64,000 nt of DNA, from positions 20,772,181 to 20,836,180 of the forward strand of contig NC_135552.1 of NCBI RefSeq assembly GCF_964340395.1, in the 5' to 3' direction. The DNA comes from Glandiceps talaboti. Its lineage: Eukaryota > Hemichordata > Enteropneusta > Spengelidae. The translations under genes and the position numbers were made by a program. The notes under the pieces were generated by a model. That model was not told where the DNA came from and did no database searches. It worked only from the letters and a program-made list of their open reading frames with translations. Shown here piece by piece: positions 12,782-25,940 of this stretch (positions within the stretch are counted from its first letter, which is position 1; each line of letters opens with the position of its first letter).

Positions 12782-15700
12782 TTACATGGACATCTGCATG
12801 TCTGCAAAGCTGTAGAAATCATCTATATTCTTTGAAGCACTCTCAGCATCTTTGGATATGAAGTAGATAGAACTACCAATGATGGATTGCATAACAGAAG
12901 AACATTTCTGTATGGTCTGCTCACCATTGTACTCTAAACCTATGACAGGTCCTGCAATAGGAGAAAGTTATCAGTATCCATGCAATACTGCCCTCTACAG
13001 GACAAACTGAGTTGACTTTTTTTAATAATCTATTGCTATAGGACAAGAGGTAGAAAAAACAGTTGTCTGGCAGAGCTATAGGAATTGTTGGTCCCGAAAA
13101 AAAAAGAATGATCCTATTTATTACAATGGCTTCACTGATAAGATAGCACTAATGCAAGAACCTGGAATGAATCATATGCCTTTAAAGTCCCATTAGAATA
13201 AATTGTCTAAAAAACTTACCATTACTGACAGCCTGTTGATACTGTGGATCACCCAACATACGTGTCTCTTCTGGTTTCATTGTTACTTCCTTGGTTTGAA
13301 CTAAAGTACATGAACCCTATTAAGAAAATACACATTACTCACTTACATTAATCACTTTTTCATTTTTTTTTCAAGTATATTAAACTTTAAGTCTTATCAA
13401 GGAAGATGAGTTATCCACAGATTCAGTTGTTTGAATACATATTTATATCACCCAAAGTCCTGATAATTGCCAACTACAGTTCACTGAATATACAGTTTGA
13501 AATTAGTATTTTACTTATTCACTTATTCCAGCTATCATTCAGCTTACACTGTCATTATCTTCACCTTAGTATCTAAGTGTGTTTTTAAAAAAAAAAAAAA
13601 TTCCATGGCTGAACTATAGAATAGACAAATTTATGAAATGTGTTTTTGACACAGAATAACAATAATCATAGCATAGACAAATTGATGAAATGAGGTCTTT
13701 TTGTGACATAAAATAGAATATTAATAGGACACAGAAATTGAATAGACATTGATTAGAAAGAACACTGTAATCAATAATTCTTTTCTCTTTGACAACAAAA
13801 CCCTTGAAAACATCAATCACACATTTTGTTGTCAGAATGACAATTACTTCTCTAATTTCATCAATGAACTGTCTCAATTTATAGTCTGATTTTGTGGTGA
13901 GAATAACAAATGCAACAATTACAATTACTACTTACTTCTGTCTCTCATTTTATCAAATGAACTGTCTCACTTTATTGTCATTTTATATTGTTAGAATGAC
14001 AATAACTACTTACTTCTTCTCAATGAACTGTCTCAGATTTTGTTGTGAGAATGACAAATGCAACAATTACAATTACTACTTACCTCTTCTCTCATTTTAT
14101 CAATGAACTGTCTCACTTTATTGTCGGATTCCTCGTCCTTGAAAAATAACACAAGGCAACTCTGCAAGAAGAAATGGAAACTTAGATGAGGAACACATCG
14201 TCATGTACACATAGTATCATTGTTTATTAAACTAGGAGTTATATTCTTGATAAGAGGAAAGTACTACTTTCGACATGCCAACCAATATTTCTATTTATGA
14301 TACACTGTACTCAATATCATTACCTGATTTACCCATATTCTGCAACTGTATATCGGACAGACACAGATTTTTGTATTTTTATTCTCGCTAGTGTGTTGGG
14401 TATATATATGGTCTTTCTGTCATGTTGTAGTCTATTGTACATGTTGTCACTAGTGTGTTGGGTATATATGGTCTTTCTGTCCTGTTGTAGACTATTGTAC
14501 ATGTTACTTTAATTTTTGTGTAATTTTGATTTGCATGTAATGAAGCATAATAAATAAATAAACTAAAATAAATAACACACAAGTAGTTCAAAGTTTTATA
14601 GCATTGAGCTTTCAATCTGTCTTGGTTGACAATCCTCATAGAACATGGAAATTTGACTTTGGCACCAGGTGATAAAAACAACGAAACCATTTACAAAGGC
14701 AATTGAGTAAAACAAACAAAGAAACAATCTTCCAGAGAATAATAAGCACACTACAATTGCAAAAAAAGAAACATTATAACCAAGTGTCCAACTCTGAACT
14801 ACTTGTGTGTTGTAAGTCATTTTATCTACCAAGCTAATAAACATCTTTGGTCAACAGTATATCCGGTTGTAATTGATCAAGTAACTGAAGTAAAAACATA
14901 TTAGTTGTAACTTACTTCATCAGCTTTTTTTCTCCTAGTACCAGTTGTAAGAGGTACAACACTCTTCTCTGTGTCTGTTGATATGTCTACACATGCAAAC
15001 TGTTCTGTCGTTGGTTTTGGGACAAAGTCTTCCAGTTTAGCATCCTGTCAACAAAAACAGTGAAAGATTTGAAATTTATTGGCATCCTAACATTTATGGT
15101 AAGTTGTCTTTGACTTGCAGCCAGAAGTATGTTGTACAGTATCACACACATTCTACCGAATGCAATCTTACAGGATTACTACATAAACACACGTTTGCCT
15201 TCAACATCAGACATTTGGCATAAAACAGACCCAGATATCCATTAAGGAATAACCCTCCAAAACGCAATTCAAAAACGGTTCACATCTGTCAATCCGGTAC
15301 TGATCACGGTTAGACAACTGTCATGTTTTGCCAACTCAACTTTGTAATCTTACTAGGCTAAGCTGAAACACAAAGGTACTACTCACAGCTGGTAAAAGTG
15401 ACCAATTCTGTTCTCCTGGCACTGGTGTAAAATCATGTATGGTACTCCAGTTATTGTTATAGATACTCAAATCTGATTTCTTGTACTGTTCTAGTTATAA
15501 TTGAAAATAAAGTATTGTTATGACACACAGATTAATTTTATTTTCCAGACACAATTTATATCATGAGATACTTATATTTGAAATTTGAATATCATCTTAA
15601 CTCATGACAAAATTCATATTAAATTGACCATATGGATGACAGTTGGGGTATTTATTTTGGATTTTTAATTCGAAAACATTATTGCATACCTGCATGCAAA

Positions 15701-18700
15701 TGATATGCAAACGAGGATGCAATCATTTGCTACACACAAAATCGCATGATTGCGCTGTATGATTTTTTATGGAAATTTGCCATTTCAGATTAACATACTA
15801 GTTTGTAACAATACAAAATGTAAGAGAACCCCATGCCACGTAAGATCCAGTGTGGGTATTCAGGGGTGTTTGCACTCGTGCTTGTAGTGTTTACTGCTGC
15901 AGTGTAAGTCACTACGCTCGTGAAAGTACAGGTGCAGAGAACACTGCACGCACTCGTGCAAATACCCCAAGTATGGCACACTTGCACTCATGCGTCTTGG
16001 AGTTCTGTCATATTACTTTCACTTTCTACATAGACACTGAACATCCACCTATAATAACACACAGAAACTATAGAGAGTAATACTGTATTATTTACCTAGT
16101 AATTCTGGATAGTAGTACTGGAAGCAGCCAAATTTCATACCAGTAGAAGATTCTATGATTGGTTGGGTTTGACAACATAAGAAGACCTCAAATTTTTTAC
16201 AATCCCTTGTCCTAAATTGTTGGCATGCAACAACACACTTACAGTCCCTACAGTCTCGGAAATAAACACTGAAATACACAACAATGTATTGTCTCAGAAA
16301 TAAACACTGAAAATACAACAATGTATTGTCTCAGAAATAAACACTGAAAATACAACAATGTATTGTCTCAGAAATAAACACTGAAATACACAACAATGTA
16401 TTGTCTCAGAAATAAACACTTTAAAAAGACACAACAATGTATTGTCTCAGAAATAAACACTTTAAAAAGACACAACAATGTATTGTCTCAGAAATAAACA
16501 CTGAAATACACAACAATGTATTGTCTCAGAAATAAACACTTAAAAAGATACAACATTGTATTGTTTCAGAAATAAACACTGAAAAAGATACAACAATGTA
16601 TTGTCTTAGATATGAACACTGAAAGATACAACAATGTATTGTCTCAGAAATAAACACTTGAGATATAACTATGTAGACAGCCTAAAAAAGAAACATTGAA
16701 AGATACAACATATCACTTTCTAAGTTCTAGGTACATGTTGTGTCATCGACTTTGTACACATATCTGGTAATAATCACCAAAGTCCTTCTTCTAGGTACAT
16801 TGAAAAGGGAGCTGTCAGTAACTTTGTACATTATCAACTTACCTTCCTTTGATGGGTGCCAAAAAGATCCTACAATTTATACAGTCATCTACAGTGATTG
16901 TAGCTGAATGGTCATAAATATAAATATCACAGTCCTGTCAATAAAGAACATCATACATATATGTAAAAATGGGAGGCACTTCTAGACTTTAATAATTTCT
17001 ACCGAGTAGATGAACCATTGTTGACGAGGCTTCTGGAAACAGACAGGGGGTAATCAGGTAAGTTACAATCTTTCCAGTATAATTAACCATAATTTTAGAA
17101 CTCCTGTAGATTTCATCATTAACAATAACACAGATTCAAAAGTGTGATGACCCTACAAAGCTCAAAATTATCTTTTAGTGTTGGTGATCATGTCATTTCT
17201 AATTTTTGCTGTACGGAGTTAGTCAATGGAAGAAAATTGTGTTAATATTAAAAAAATGTGTTATCAAACAACTTTAATACTAATGTTTAATTAATGGCGC
17301 ATTAAGATGCGTTTCTATTCTAAATTGTAATGATTTTCAATAATACCTCAATTTTTTAGATGTATGTTGTCTTCACAATGACTTGTTTTGTTTGTTTATC
17401 ATTTTTCTGACAATTTTGGTAATAAATTACCATGAGACTATGAGTTAATATTGTGTCCTTGCTCTGAGCTTGACAGGAACACATCTTCCCAGATTTTAAC
17501 CAACCTATTTCTTTGTCTAAATATTTTGATCATTTTGGTCTGATGACTTAGCCTCCAGTGACAGCTACATGTAATAGCTGATGGTGACCAGGAGATTTGG
17601 TTGAAATATTTGGACAAAGAAACATGTTGCTATAACTACAACTAATTCTAAAGACAAAGAAACAGGTTGCTATGACTACAACTAATCTTAAAGACAAAGA
17701 AACATGTTGCTATGACTACAACTAATTTTGAATCTGTTCAACCCTAAATAATATGTAAATGAATGGTTCATGAATTACAGACTGAAGTCTTTTACTGTTA
17801 CACTTTACAAGTTACAGTAGTGATCAACCAACTAAACTGTATAGCTTTTCAACATAACATGGAGTTGTCATTTTCCCTTCAATGGCATCTCAATTGAGTT
17901 ATCCCTAGTAAATCAGGATTATTCACAACAAATATGGCAGCCATTCAGTAAAAAGTGATATTAGCAGCAAAAAAGCAAAAGTAGTGGATGTGTCTATTTC
18001 TTTTGTATTACTAGTACCTTTATAGTGACATAGTTTAAAAATAAACTGGTCACACATAAATGCTAGAAAGTGTCTGCGATTTGCAAGAAATGACTTAAAA
18101 CCCTAAAAGTCCAAGTCAAAGGTCACTCTCTCTTACAAGACAGCTTACATGTGATTACATGGGGTTAGACACTTGAATGGAATCTTTGTCTTAAAGTGTT
18201 TGAGTTATACAGTAATATATTGATTTTATACTGCAAATATGGCCACAATTCAGTAAAACGTGATATGAACACCACAAGTAATGCTTGAGTATATTTGTCT
18301 TCTTTTACATTACCTGTAAACATGAGTTAAAAGAAATTGGTAACAAATTTTAATACAAAATGTTTGTGATATGCAATAAAAACAACTGGCTCGATTTTGA
18401 TAAATCGATCCTGAAGGTCAAGGTCAAAGTCTTAAAGAAAGCTTGCCCCTGATAGTATGGGGGTAGACACTTGTTTGGAGTCTTTATACATTTGGTCATG
18501 ATTTGGTCAAACTTGCATATCTTATAAAATAAAATAAAATAAAATAAAATAAAGTGACATGTGTAGATGTCCCTCTGTGCAAGGTGTGATTGAAATAAGA
18601 TATTGCACGTCTGAGAAATGATGTATTATGGACACCCGGATGCACGGAAGGATGGATGGACAAAACAGAACCCTTTGGGAGAAGTTGTGAATGTACAATG

Positions 18701-21700
18701 ACGTCATTTTCACAATAGCCACTGATTTCTGAATCTGGCATTGTCCTTGCAATACAATCACGGAAAGCATAGTAGTATTCAATATTTGCCTGTTACCTGA
18801 TGTCTACACCTACACTGGATGCCAATCAAGGCATTGGCAGCCATGAATTAGTTATCCATTGTAAAAATTTATCACCTTTGAAATTTGTACTGGATGAAAT
18901 TGTAAAGAGTATTATGTGATGACCACTGTCAGTCACACTAACACTAACAGACATAAAAGCTCTATTTTCGTACACACGTCATCACAAGGAAACAGGTATT
19001 GGAAAATAAATTAAATTAGGTGAGAATAACTGTAGGAGATTACTGTATATATTGACTCAGTTATATGCTTGCCTTCATATGTATCTATTGAAACTAAATT
19101 CTACGGTTTAACAACTCAACAATGTATCTCAAAAGAATGTCTAAGTATATTCATTTACATCGTTCTGTGTGTCAATCTTCAGTTCTAAAGGCCTTTATTC
19201 TGCATGTTTATCTTCATTTGTAATTCAGAGAGTAATTTTGTCCATACAATATCCTCTTCTAAGTTCAACCGTTCTATGTTAACACAGTGTTGTACATACT
19301 GTGGAAACAAAAGAATTCGCTAATCCCAACCAAACACAAGTGTACACCTAAAGCTTTCAGCAAAAAGGAGCTCAGAATATTCATTAACGACTTTACACTA
19401 TTATAGCTCAGATTTGAGTACACTACTTTAAATGTATTTTAAGTGAAAATGGTGACAAACTAATGTGATATTTGTTGACTGTGTCAGAAAATTTTCATTT
19501 ACAGTGTAAAACAACATTAGAGACTTGGTCAGTATGATGTATGGTAGAGTTTCTATAGATCTACAATGTTTTGACATTAATGAAACTCAAGGATCTACGT
19601 TAAATGACTAAATACCATTCTTACCAAATACAATAGAATAGAATTCAAACATTCTTAAATGACAAGTCTGATTTCAAGCCCTCCTGACATCTGTCTGATG
19701 TAATATGTTATAAACAGCTACCATAATACATGACAATAGCCCATTGTAGTACACCCCTGATGATGCTGACAGAGACATCAGTGAAGATTTGGAATTAACT
19801 TCCAAGAAATGTTTTGACTGTGAGAAGAAATTTTAATCACTACTGTAAATACAAATGTACAGTGATAGCTATTGATAGCATACACTTTACAGCATTCCCA
19901 TGTGACTCAAAGTAATTTGTATCTATCAAATTGAAAGGCTAGAGATAAACTGCTGATATAACATCACACAAAGATATGATAATTATGACATGGTTGCTAT
20001 GGTTACATAAAAAATGAAACCTTCTTCATTCACATTACGATCTAAAATTTGATGCACAATCTAACATCCATATTTACAATTAGCCTACATTTAATCTCCG
20101 GTAAGAAATGAAAGCATCAAATTAACATACTGTTGTTACCTTGCTCTAAAAAACCTACACTGACATCTATGGAGGTTAACACGACATTAGCATTTCATAT
20201 TTCTATTTCACTCAAATAAATCATTATTTAAGTGGTTATCATTCAATATGGATAATTTCACTGATACGTACATTTGCTTGGTTCAAACTAATACCAGATT
20301 AAAAAAAATGGGTTATTACCATAGTAATACTCCTAAATTGAGATTGAGTGAATATGATGATGCAGCAAATTACTGACATTTATATATAAAATCTAATTTA
20401 CAATATTGATTGTCATATTTATATACTGTTCTCTACATACATGTATAGTAGTTTTTTCTTTTTCAAACAGTTTATTTTTCTAGCATATATTTTAGGTACA
20501 GATGATATTAACATTAAGTGTTATTATAACAACAAACACAGCAGATGAAACAAGATATTTATATTGAGGACACTCATTACACACTCACCTCACAATTGTT
20601 AAGAATAAACTGTTGTCCTTTGATTGTACCAGGTACTCGTCCCACAGTCTCACCCTTCAGGTTTTCTAACATAAAGTCTTTGGGATCAGGTCTATCTTCG
20701 CGGTCCCTATCCGGTGAAGAAAAAGGACGTAAAAAACAGTTAAACAGTCCAGGACTGTCTTTATCACAGGACTGGGTAGACATGGATCCAGTAGTTAGAA
20801 CTGTTAGTTAGATGTAAAGTATGATGACCTTACTGCTACACGTACAGATTACATGTACACAATGCCCTCATAACATGGCTAATATTTTATGATCTACAGG
20901 TACAGGTAAAACAATGTCTTCAAGGTAAGATGTATATGTCTCTACTGGCTGGGTGTCTTCTTTCTATGAAATGACGTCTCTCTGTAAATCTTTCAGTAAT
21001 CCATATGGTAATAACAATCAATTCATCATAAGTGAAAAGTGCTGTCACCACAGTCGTTGTAAAGTGATACCACTTTCTCGGTTTGTATTCTACTCCACGT
21101 GTATAGTCATTCAAATTTCTCAAACACAATTCTCTTCACGCCTAGGGATACTGGATTGATTGTAGTGACAATCACTACCATGTCACACAATTGTCCCTTG
21201 ATGACTCATTTGAGTGTTAATACAATCATATAAATGCAAATATTGCCACCTGAGCACTGAAAAAACAAGAGTCAAGAAAAACAGAGTGATCCCGGCCCTC
21301 TCACTGTATTACGTCACGTAATTAGGATGACCTCTACAGCAGACTCATATCAAAATGAAGCTTGGCTTTAAATAATCCTATTGGAGATCTATCCAGGGAA
21401 AGTAATTACAATGTAACTGGTAATGAAGTCTTGTAAAACATCTTGAGACGTAGCTTTTTATCAAATAGGAAATTGCTCGAAGGTGAAAATGTTCCAAGAT
21501 ACTGTCAACCTGTCCAGTATACAAATGTAGTAGTATTGTGATAGTTGTATTGTGATGTCTGGTAGCACGTCATACACCGTTACTATTAGCCTGTAGTGAA
21601 GACTTCAGAGACCTCTTTTGTTACTGGTATAGTAGTTTTAGTACTCTCCCTTCAGGATCTTGGACAGAATGAATGCAAACAACACAAATACTAAGCCCCC

Positions 21701-24700
21701 CTAGTTTGATGAATAATAAGAACATACAGTATTGAGGACACCTATCTTTATTGGATTTCAATAAATAGAACACTGAGAAGCCCCTCAATGCATAAATTGT
21801 TTCTTTCTGGAGTCTGTGTTCGTGACTGGGGAAAACTAAAATATAAAAACAATATTTTAATTTAATTTTTCCTTTCTACAATTTACATGTTCTCAATTTG
21901 GGGATTCCTATCACATTTTGGATATATATTCAATAATTATTGAAATTATAAAATACTTTCAACATGTACCGCAGTAGCTCTCCAACATTAAGTTAAAATG
22001 TGACATAATTATTAGCATAAACAATTGAACATTTTCAGTCTAATCTACACATATTATCACGTTTAAAAATGTTCAATTACACTACAGGTAGTTAATATGT
22101 CAGATACTACAGAGATCCATAGCCTATAAGATACAGACGTTCGTGCCACATGATCAGCCAACACTCATCTGGTTAAGAAGCCTGATAGGGCTGAACAACA
22201 CGATGTATCTTACAGTGGTTAAGAAGCCTGATGTGGCTGAACAACATGACGTATTTTACAGTGGTTAAGAAGCTTGATAGGACTGAACAACACGACATAC
22301 CTTACAGGCTACAGAGATCCATAGATACATGTAGAACCTAAATCCTTACCACTTTATATTGCAATCTAGATAAAAAGCCATGGGAAATCAGGTAGGTTTT
22401 ACCTACTTTTGATGATCATTATGATGATTGGTGTATAAAATGTGAGGTGACTAAATATTTAGTTTATACATCAGTAAATAATGCAGTGTTTATATTATAC
22501 TTGTCAAACACATTTAATGTATTCTGTACATGTAATTTATTACGTTCTGAAACATACATGTACTTTATGTGTAGTAGCAGGTGAGTGGTGAGTGATACAC
22601 GATCCTTTGGCTGTAGTGGCAGGTGAGTGGTCAGTGATGGTGAAAATTATGGCATTTCTTATGAGTAAACTACTTTGGCACTGGTACAATTGTATTTAAT
22701 GATCAGAATGACTAATTCATATGCACACCCTTACAATGTACATACATGCAAACACACATACATGTACAAACACTGTGCAGATCTGTGATCCTGTGTTGCT
22801 TACATTCCCACATCTGACCCTTGAATCTCGTGCTTTTGAGTAGCCAATCAAGATGAGCGTTATGTTGGCAGCTGCACACAATGGAGAAATAAAAAATAAA
22901 CAAACAAACAAACGTACACATGGAGGATTGTGTTGACGACACGACCTGTCGGTGGAGCTGTCGTCTCTCAAACGATTTTGAAAGAAACATCTTGATTGAC
23001 TGAAGAAACCTTTCAAGATCCTTGAGAATCAAACAAAATTTTCTATTACACAGGGTCAGATGTTGGAGGACCCTACTGTAACAGCAATCAAATGACACAA
23101 AACAATGGAAATAGAAGTAAATAAAGACACCTAGTTGCCTTCACCACATCACATTTTAATCAGATTGGGCTCACTTAAAGGAACATACATGTAAGCATGT
23201 TAGGAACAGCACTAACAGGTTATGAACTTCTATGGTCACTTCCTACAATGACTAGTATTTGCCAAGTCATTTATCCATTCATAATAGAACTGCCAAACTT
23301 ACCATACATGTAAGTTACAGCATTTACAATTACTATTTACAATGATGGTTGTTTTAAATATGCATTATTCATGTTCATCCTACTAAAATCTTCAGGCAGT
23401 GGTTAGAATTGATTCAGGTGTGAGAACCCAAAATAAACAAACATGTGAAATCTCGTAAAATTTGCAAATATTTCATTATTTGAAATCTGCATCATACTTT
23501 TGGTGGAGAAAATATGTGTCTGTATTATTATGTAAAGAGTATGACCCTTGTGGTAAAAATACACTGACATTAGCAAAATACTAATACAGAACATCACTTC
23601 TCTTTGTAAATAAATGTACATGGCAAGATAATCATGGTACATGTATATTATAGCATGCAACAAATACATGTAATACGTATTACATGTAACTACATCTTTC
23701 CTGTTATTTGACACTGAGGGCGCTCTCTTAATTTTATACAGTGACATATCCTTGGAAGAAAAGAAGCTTCATACAGCAATACTACAACTGCAAGTTAGTT
23801 TCCCTTGGAATGTATTTTTCCTAGCAGCAAATATGGAGAAAATGTTCAAATATCTACGAGATTGTATGTTCTCCGAGTGAAATATTCCTATGCCCACATG
23901 CAACCATAGACCCTCCACCCTGGGTGGAGGGTCTATGATCCAACTTACATGTACAACTTCCATATTAATGTTAATGGTTGTTTTGGCGAGCCTCGTGGCA
24001 ATGTGGACACAGACCAAGATTTAATCTGATATTAATCTGTTTACTGGGTAGGCCATGGCCCAGATTTTGTTACATGTGAACATAGCTACACAGTGTGATG
24101 TTGCTAACGACTTGATAGTCAGATACCTTTCTCCCTCCCTTCCTTCACCAGTGGAGGAGACCGTGATGATGTTGGCAATGACTTTGATTGTTTTAATCAA
24201 TGACAATAGTCATGCTTTCAATCATAGCATCAGTAGGATGGTTACCATCTTTTACATCATGTGGTCAGCCTTGAGAACATTGTAATATTCTTCAGATACT
24301 CAATCAACATCACTACAGTTGTACATGTATTTGAATGTAGGGTATGTGACACTGTCATTCCTTTATGTTTAGGCCCAAGGTTTACACTATACTATACTCT
24401 ATTAAACTAAACTACACTACACTACACTACACTACGCTACACTACACTATAGTATACTATACTACTGTACATATATACTAACTATACTATAGTATACTAT
24501 ACTATAGTATACTATACTATACTATACTACACTATACTATTATAGTATAGTATAATATACTATACTATACTATACTATACTATACTATACAGTAATATAC
24601 ATACTACATGTATACTAACTGTACTATAATACTAGTAATTACTATTACTACACTACACTATACTATACTTACTACCAGTACTCTCTCTCTCTCTCTCTCT

Positions 24701-24712
24701 CCCTCCCTCCCT

Positions 24713-24784
<72 letters not shown>

Positions 24785-25532
24785 AAATGGGCAATCATGT
24801 TTTGAAACTGTACAGAATTCACCAGTAATACTACTAATAGTAATACTAATATCAATCTTTCTCCAGCATGACTTCCATCAGACTTTTCAAGAAGGACAGA
24901 GCTTGACTTTATTTGATAATAAATGTATTTATCAAATAACCACATCAAATCAAAATTCAAATTAAGATTTACCAATGCCTGTACCTGTAGCTTCCTCATG
25001 ACTGTTTGTATCAAATTACATATCATTTCCTGTCACAGGAAAAACCTTTCAAAGATATTATATTTAAATGAAATAGAAAAGTTTATTTTGGGTTTATGAT
25101 GTATTTAAATGATAAAGTATAGAAATACTACATATTAAAACTTAATGAGTGTGCCTTAAATTATATGTAAGGGTTTGTTGGTATTCACAGGAGGGGGGGG
25201 GGGGGGGGGTTGTCTCAAAACATGCTTGTTTTGTACATTTTCTGCTGGCAGCACAATGTTAAAGGCCAATGCAAGCCAAGATATAGAAGATATAATTAAG
25301 AAAATCATATTTCCTTCAGATCTACCAGTATTGTCAAAGGCGATTCTTGATACGTGTAACTGTACACACACTACATTCTGTAACGTTCGTTTGTTTCATT
25401 CAGATGATTGACAGTTCATTGCAATATCATAATTGCTAAATTCTAAGTTTAGGCTTACCAGCTGAACACTTTCGGGGCGGCGTCTCCGTCTCCGCCCGAC
25501 TCATCCCCTGGTTTTGGCCATAGACAACCCAT
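12782..25532 (-). CDS. RP2: RP2, ARL3 GTPase-activating protein (TBCC-domain)
   Basis: Nine exons on the minus strand, all with GT-AG borders and matching phases: 25532-25459, 20706-20589, 16934-16843, 16268-16096, 15490-15387, 15044-14916, 14161-14084, 13316-13220 and 12951-12782. They give 344 residues (human RP2 has 350). RP2 stimulates GTP hydrolysis by ARL3 and so controls release of lipidated cargo at the cilium. The protein starts MGC, the N-myristoylation plus palmitoylation signal. A TBCC/C-CAP beta-helix follows at about residues 26-195. It contains FRDCRDCKC, then [10 protein letters not shown] with Arg114 in the place of human catalytic Arg118, and QPIIES with Glu134 equivalent to Glu138. 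The C-terminal part (about 215-344) matches the NDK-like domain ([28 protein letters not shown]). Intron 3 and intron 7 carry tandem copies of the neighbouring splice sites. Active site and lipid signal look intact. Confidence 0.96.
13800..14135 (-). repeat. Tandem copies of the RP2 exon 7 end plus splice donor
   Basis: On the minus strand the last ~35 bp of exon 7, the donor and the first ~45 bp of intron 7 occur as a real copy (about 14135-14040) and then three diverged copies reaching down to 13800. Recurrent words are GACAGTTCATTGA, GTAAGTAGTAATTG and GCATTTGT(C/T)ATTCTCAC. The second and third copies keep GTAAGT; the fourth has GTAATT. Confidence 0.8.
14383..14512. repeat. Two-copy tandem duplication, ~64 bp
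   Basis: The words ctagtgtgttgggtatata, tggtctttctgtc and attgtacatgtt occur twice in the same order. It lies in RP2 intron 6. Confidence 0.8.
15627..15670 (+). repeat. End fragment of the 3.5-kb MITE family
   Basis: The stretch around ggggtatttattttggattt matches the terminal repeats of the 3550-4028 element and the fragment at 41608. It lies in RP2 intron 4. Confidence 0.45.
15840..15990. mobile_element. Hairpin element in RP2 intron 4
   Basis: The left arm aggggtgtttgcactcgtgc, then tgtagtgttta, pairs with the reverse of cactgcacgc, then actcgtgcaaatacccc. The stems are about 40 bp with a central segment of about 35 bp. This is MITE-like; no coding capacity. Confidence 0.5.
16257..16660 (-). 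repeat. Tandem array of the RP2 exon 4 splice acceptor
   Basis: Ten copies of a 37-41 bp unit extend from exon 4 into intron 3. Read on the minus strand each unit is roughly CAATACATTGTTGT, a pyrimidine/A stretch, (C/A)AG, then TGTTTATTTC(C/T)GAGAC. The last copy is the real acceptor plus the first 16 bases of exon 4. The array fills about two thirds of the 574-bp intron. The intronic copies have TGA (one TAA) at the codon that is CGA (Arg99) in the exon. Confidence 0.85.
17597..17745. repeat. Three-copy tandem repeat, ~49 bp
   Basis: The words gacaaagaaaca(t/g)gttgcta and gactacaactaat recur three times with about 49-bp spacing, in RP2 intron 2. Confidence 0.8.
17925..18680. repeat. Interspersed repeat with two direct ~300-bp units
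   Basis: Two diverged units follow each other. Each has a word like caaatatggc(a/c) plus attcagtaaaa and gtgatat. Each then has (a)ggtcaa(a)ggtca, later ggg(g)(t)tagacacttg and tctttgt or tctttat. A tail with ggacacccggatgcacggaaggatgg follows. It looks like an old composite mobile-element remnant in RP2 intron 2; the family was not recognised and no open frame remains. Confidence 0.45.
22165..22306. repeat. Three-copy tandem repeat in RP2 intron 1
   Basis: The unit ggttaagaagcctgat, then ggctgaacaacacgac, ending in cttacag or a close variant, recurs three times with about 58-bp spacing. Confidence 0.75.
23905..23937. repeat. Perfect 16-bp inverted repeat with a 1-nt spacer
   Basis: CATAGACCCTCCACCC, one T, then its exact reverse complement. 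Similar words (atagaccctccacca) occur at 55085 and, diverged, at about 29930, so the arms look like ends of a dispersed repeat joined head to head. Confidence 0.75.
24395..24781. repeat. (ACTAT)n-type pentanucleotide array followed by (CT)n
   Basis: Positions 24395-24680 are built from actat, actac and tatag words on both strands. Positions 24681-24781 are CT with a short CCCT interruption. RP2 intron 1. Confidence 0.85.
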
Positions 25533-25940
25533 TCTTGGAATTCACTGGTTCAGCTGTACAGAAACATTCAACGCTACACAAGAGATTTATTTTGCTGTCA
25601 GACGCTCCCAGCAATCAAGTCTCGTCCTGTCACGTGATTTCTGTACTACCAAGTTTCGTTGACGAAATTTCGCATTATTTTCCCAATTAGTGTGACAGTT
25701 GATAAGTTATTAAAACATACACTCTAAGTTCACACATTTAACGTAAGTTTAAGGTCGTGAAAAGATATATATATTAAATTTCCAGTCTCAACTTTATCTC
25801 GTCAATGACGAGAGTAGAGTAGTTTTACTACGCATGCTCACTCTGGCTAGCGACGACGACGTGAGGTGCTGGAAAATCATCGCATCTCTCATGTGAAGAC
25901 AGGTTATTATAGCGGAATCTATTGCTGCGGTACGTTGCTG
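25533..25940. promoter_or_regulatory. Likely divergent promoter upstream of RP2
   Basis: The RP2 start codon lies at 25532 on the minus strand. The next ~400 bp upstream are richer in CpG than the surrounding DNA (for example gcgacgacgacgtgagg near 25850). A donor-like site, TGCG|GTACGT at about 25929, could end an untranslated first exon of the plus-strand SPRYD3 gene, whose coding starts at 33610. The promoter position is inference; no core element was assigned. Confidence 0.35.
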
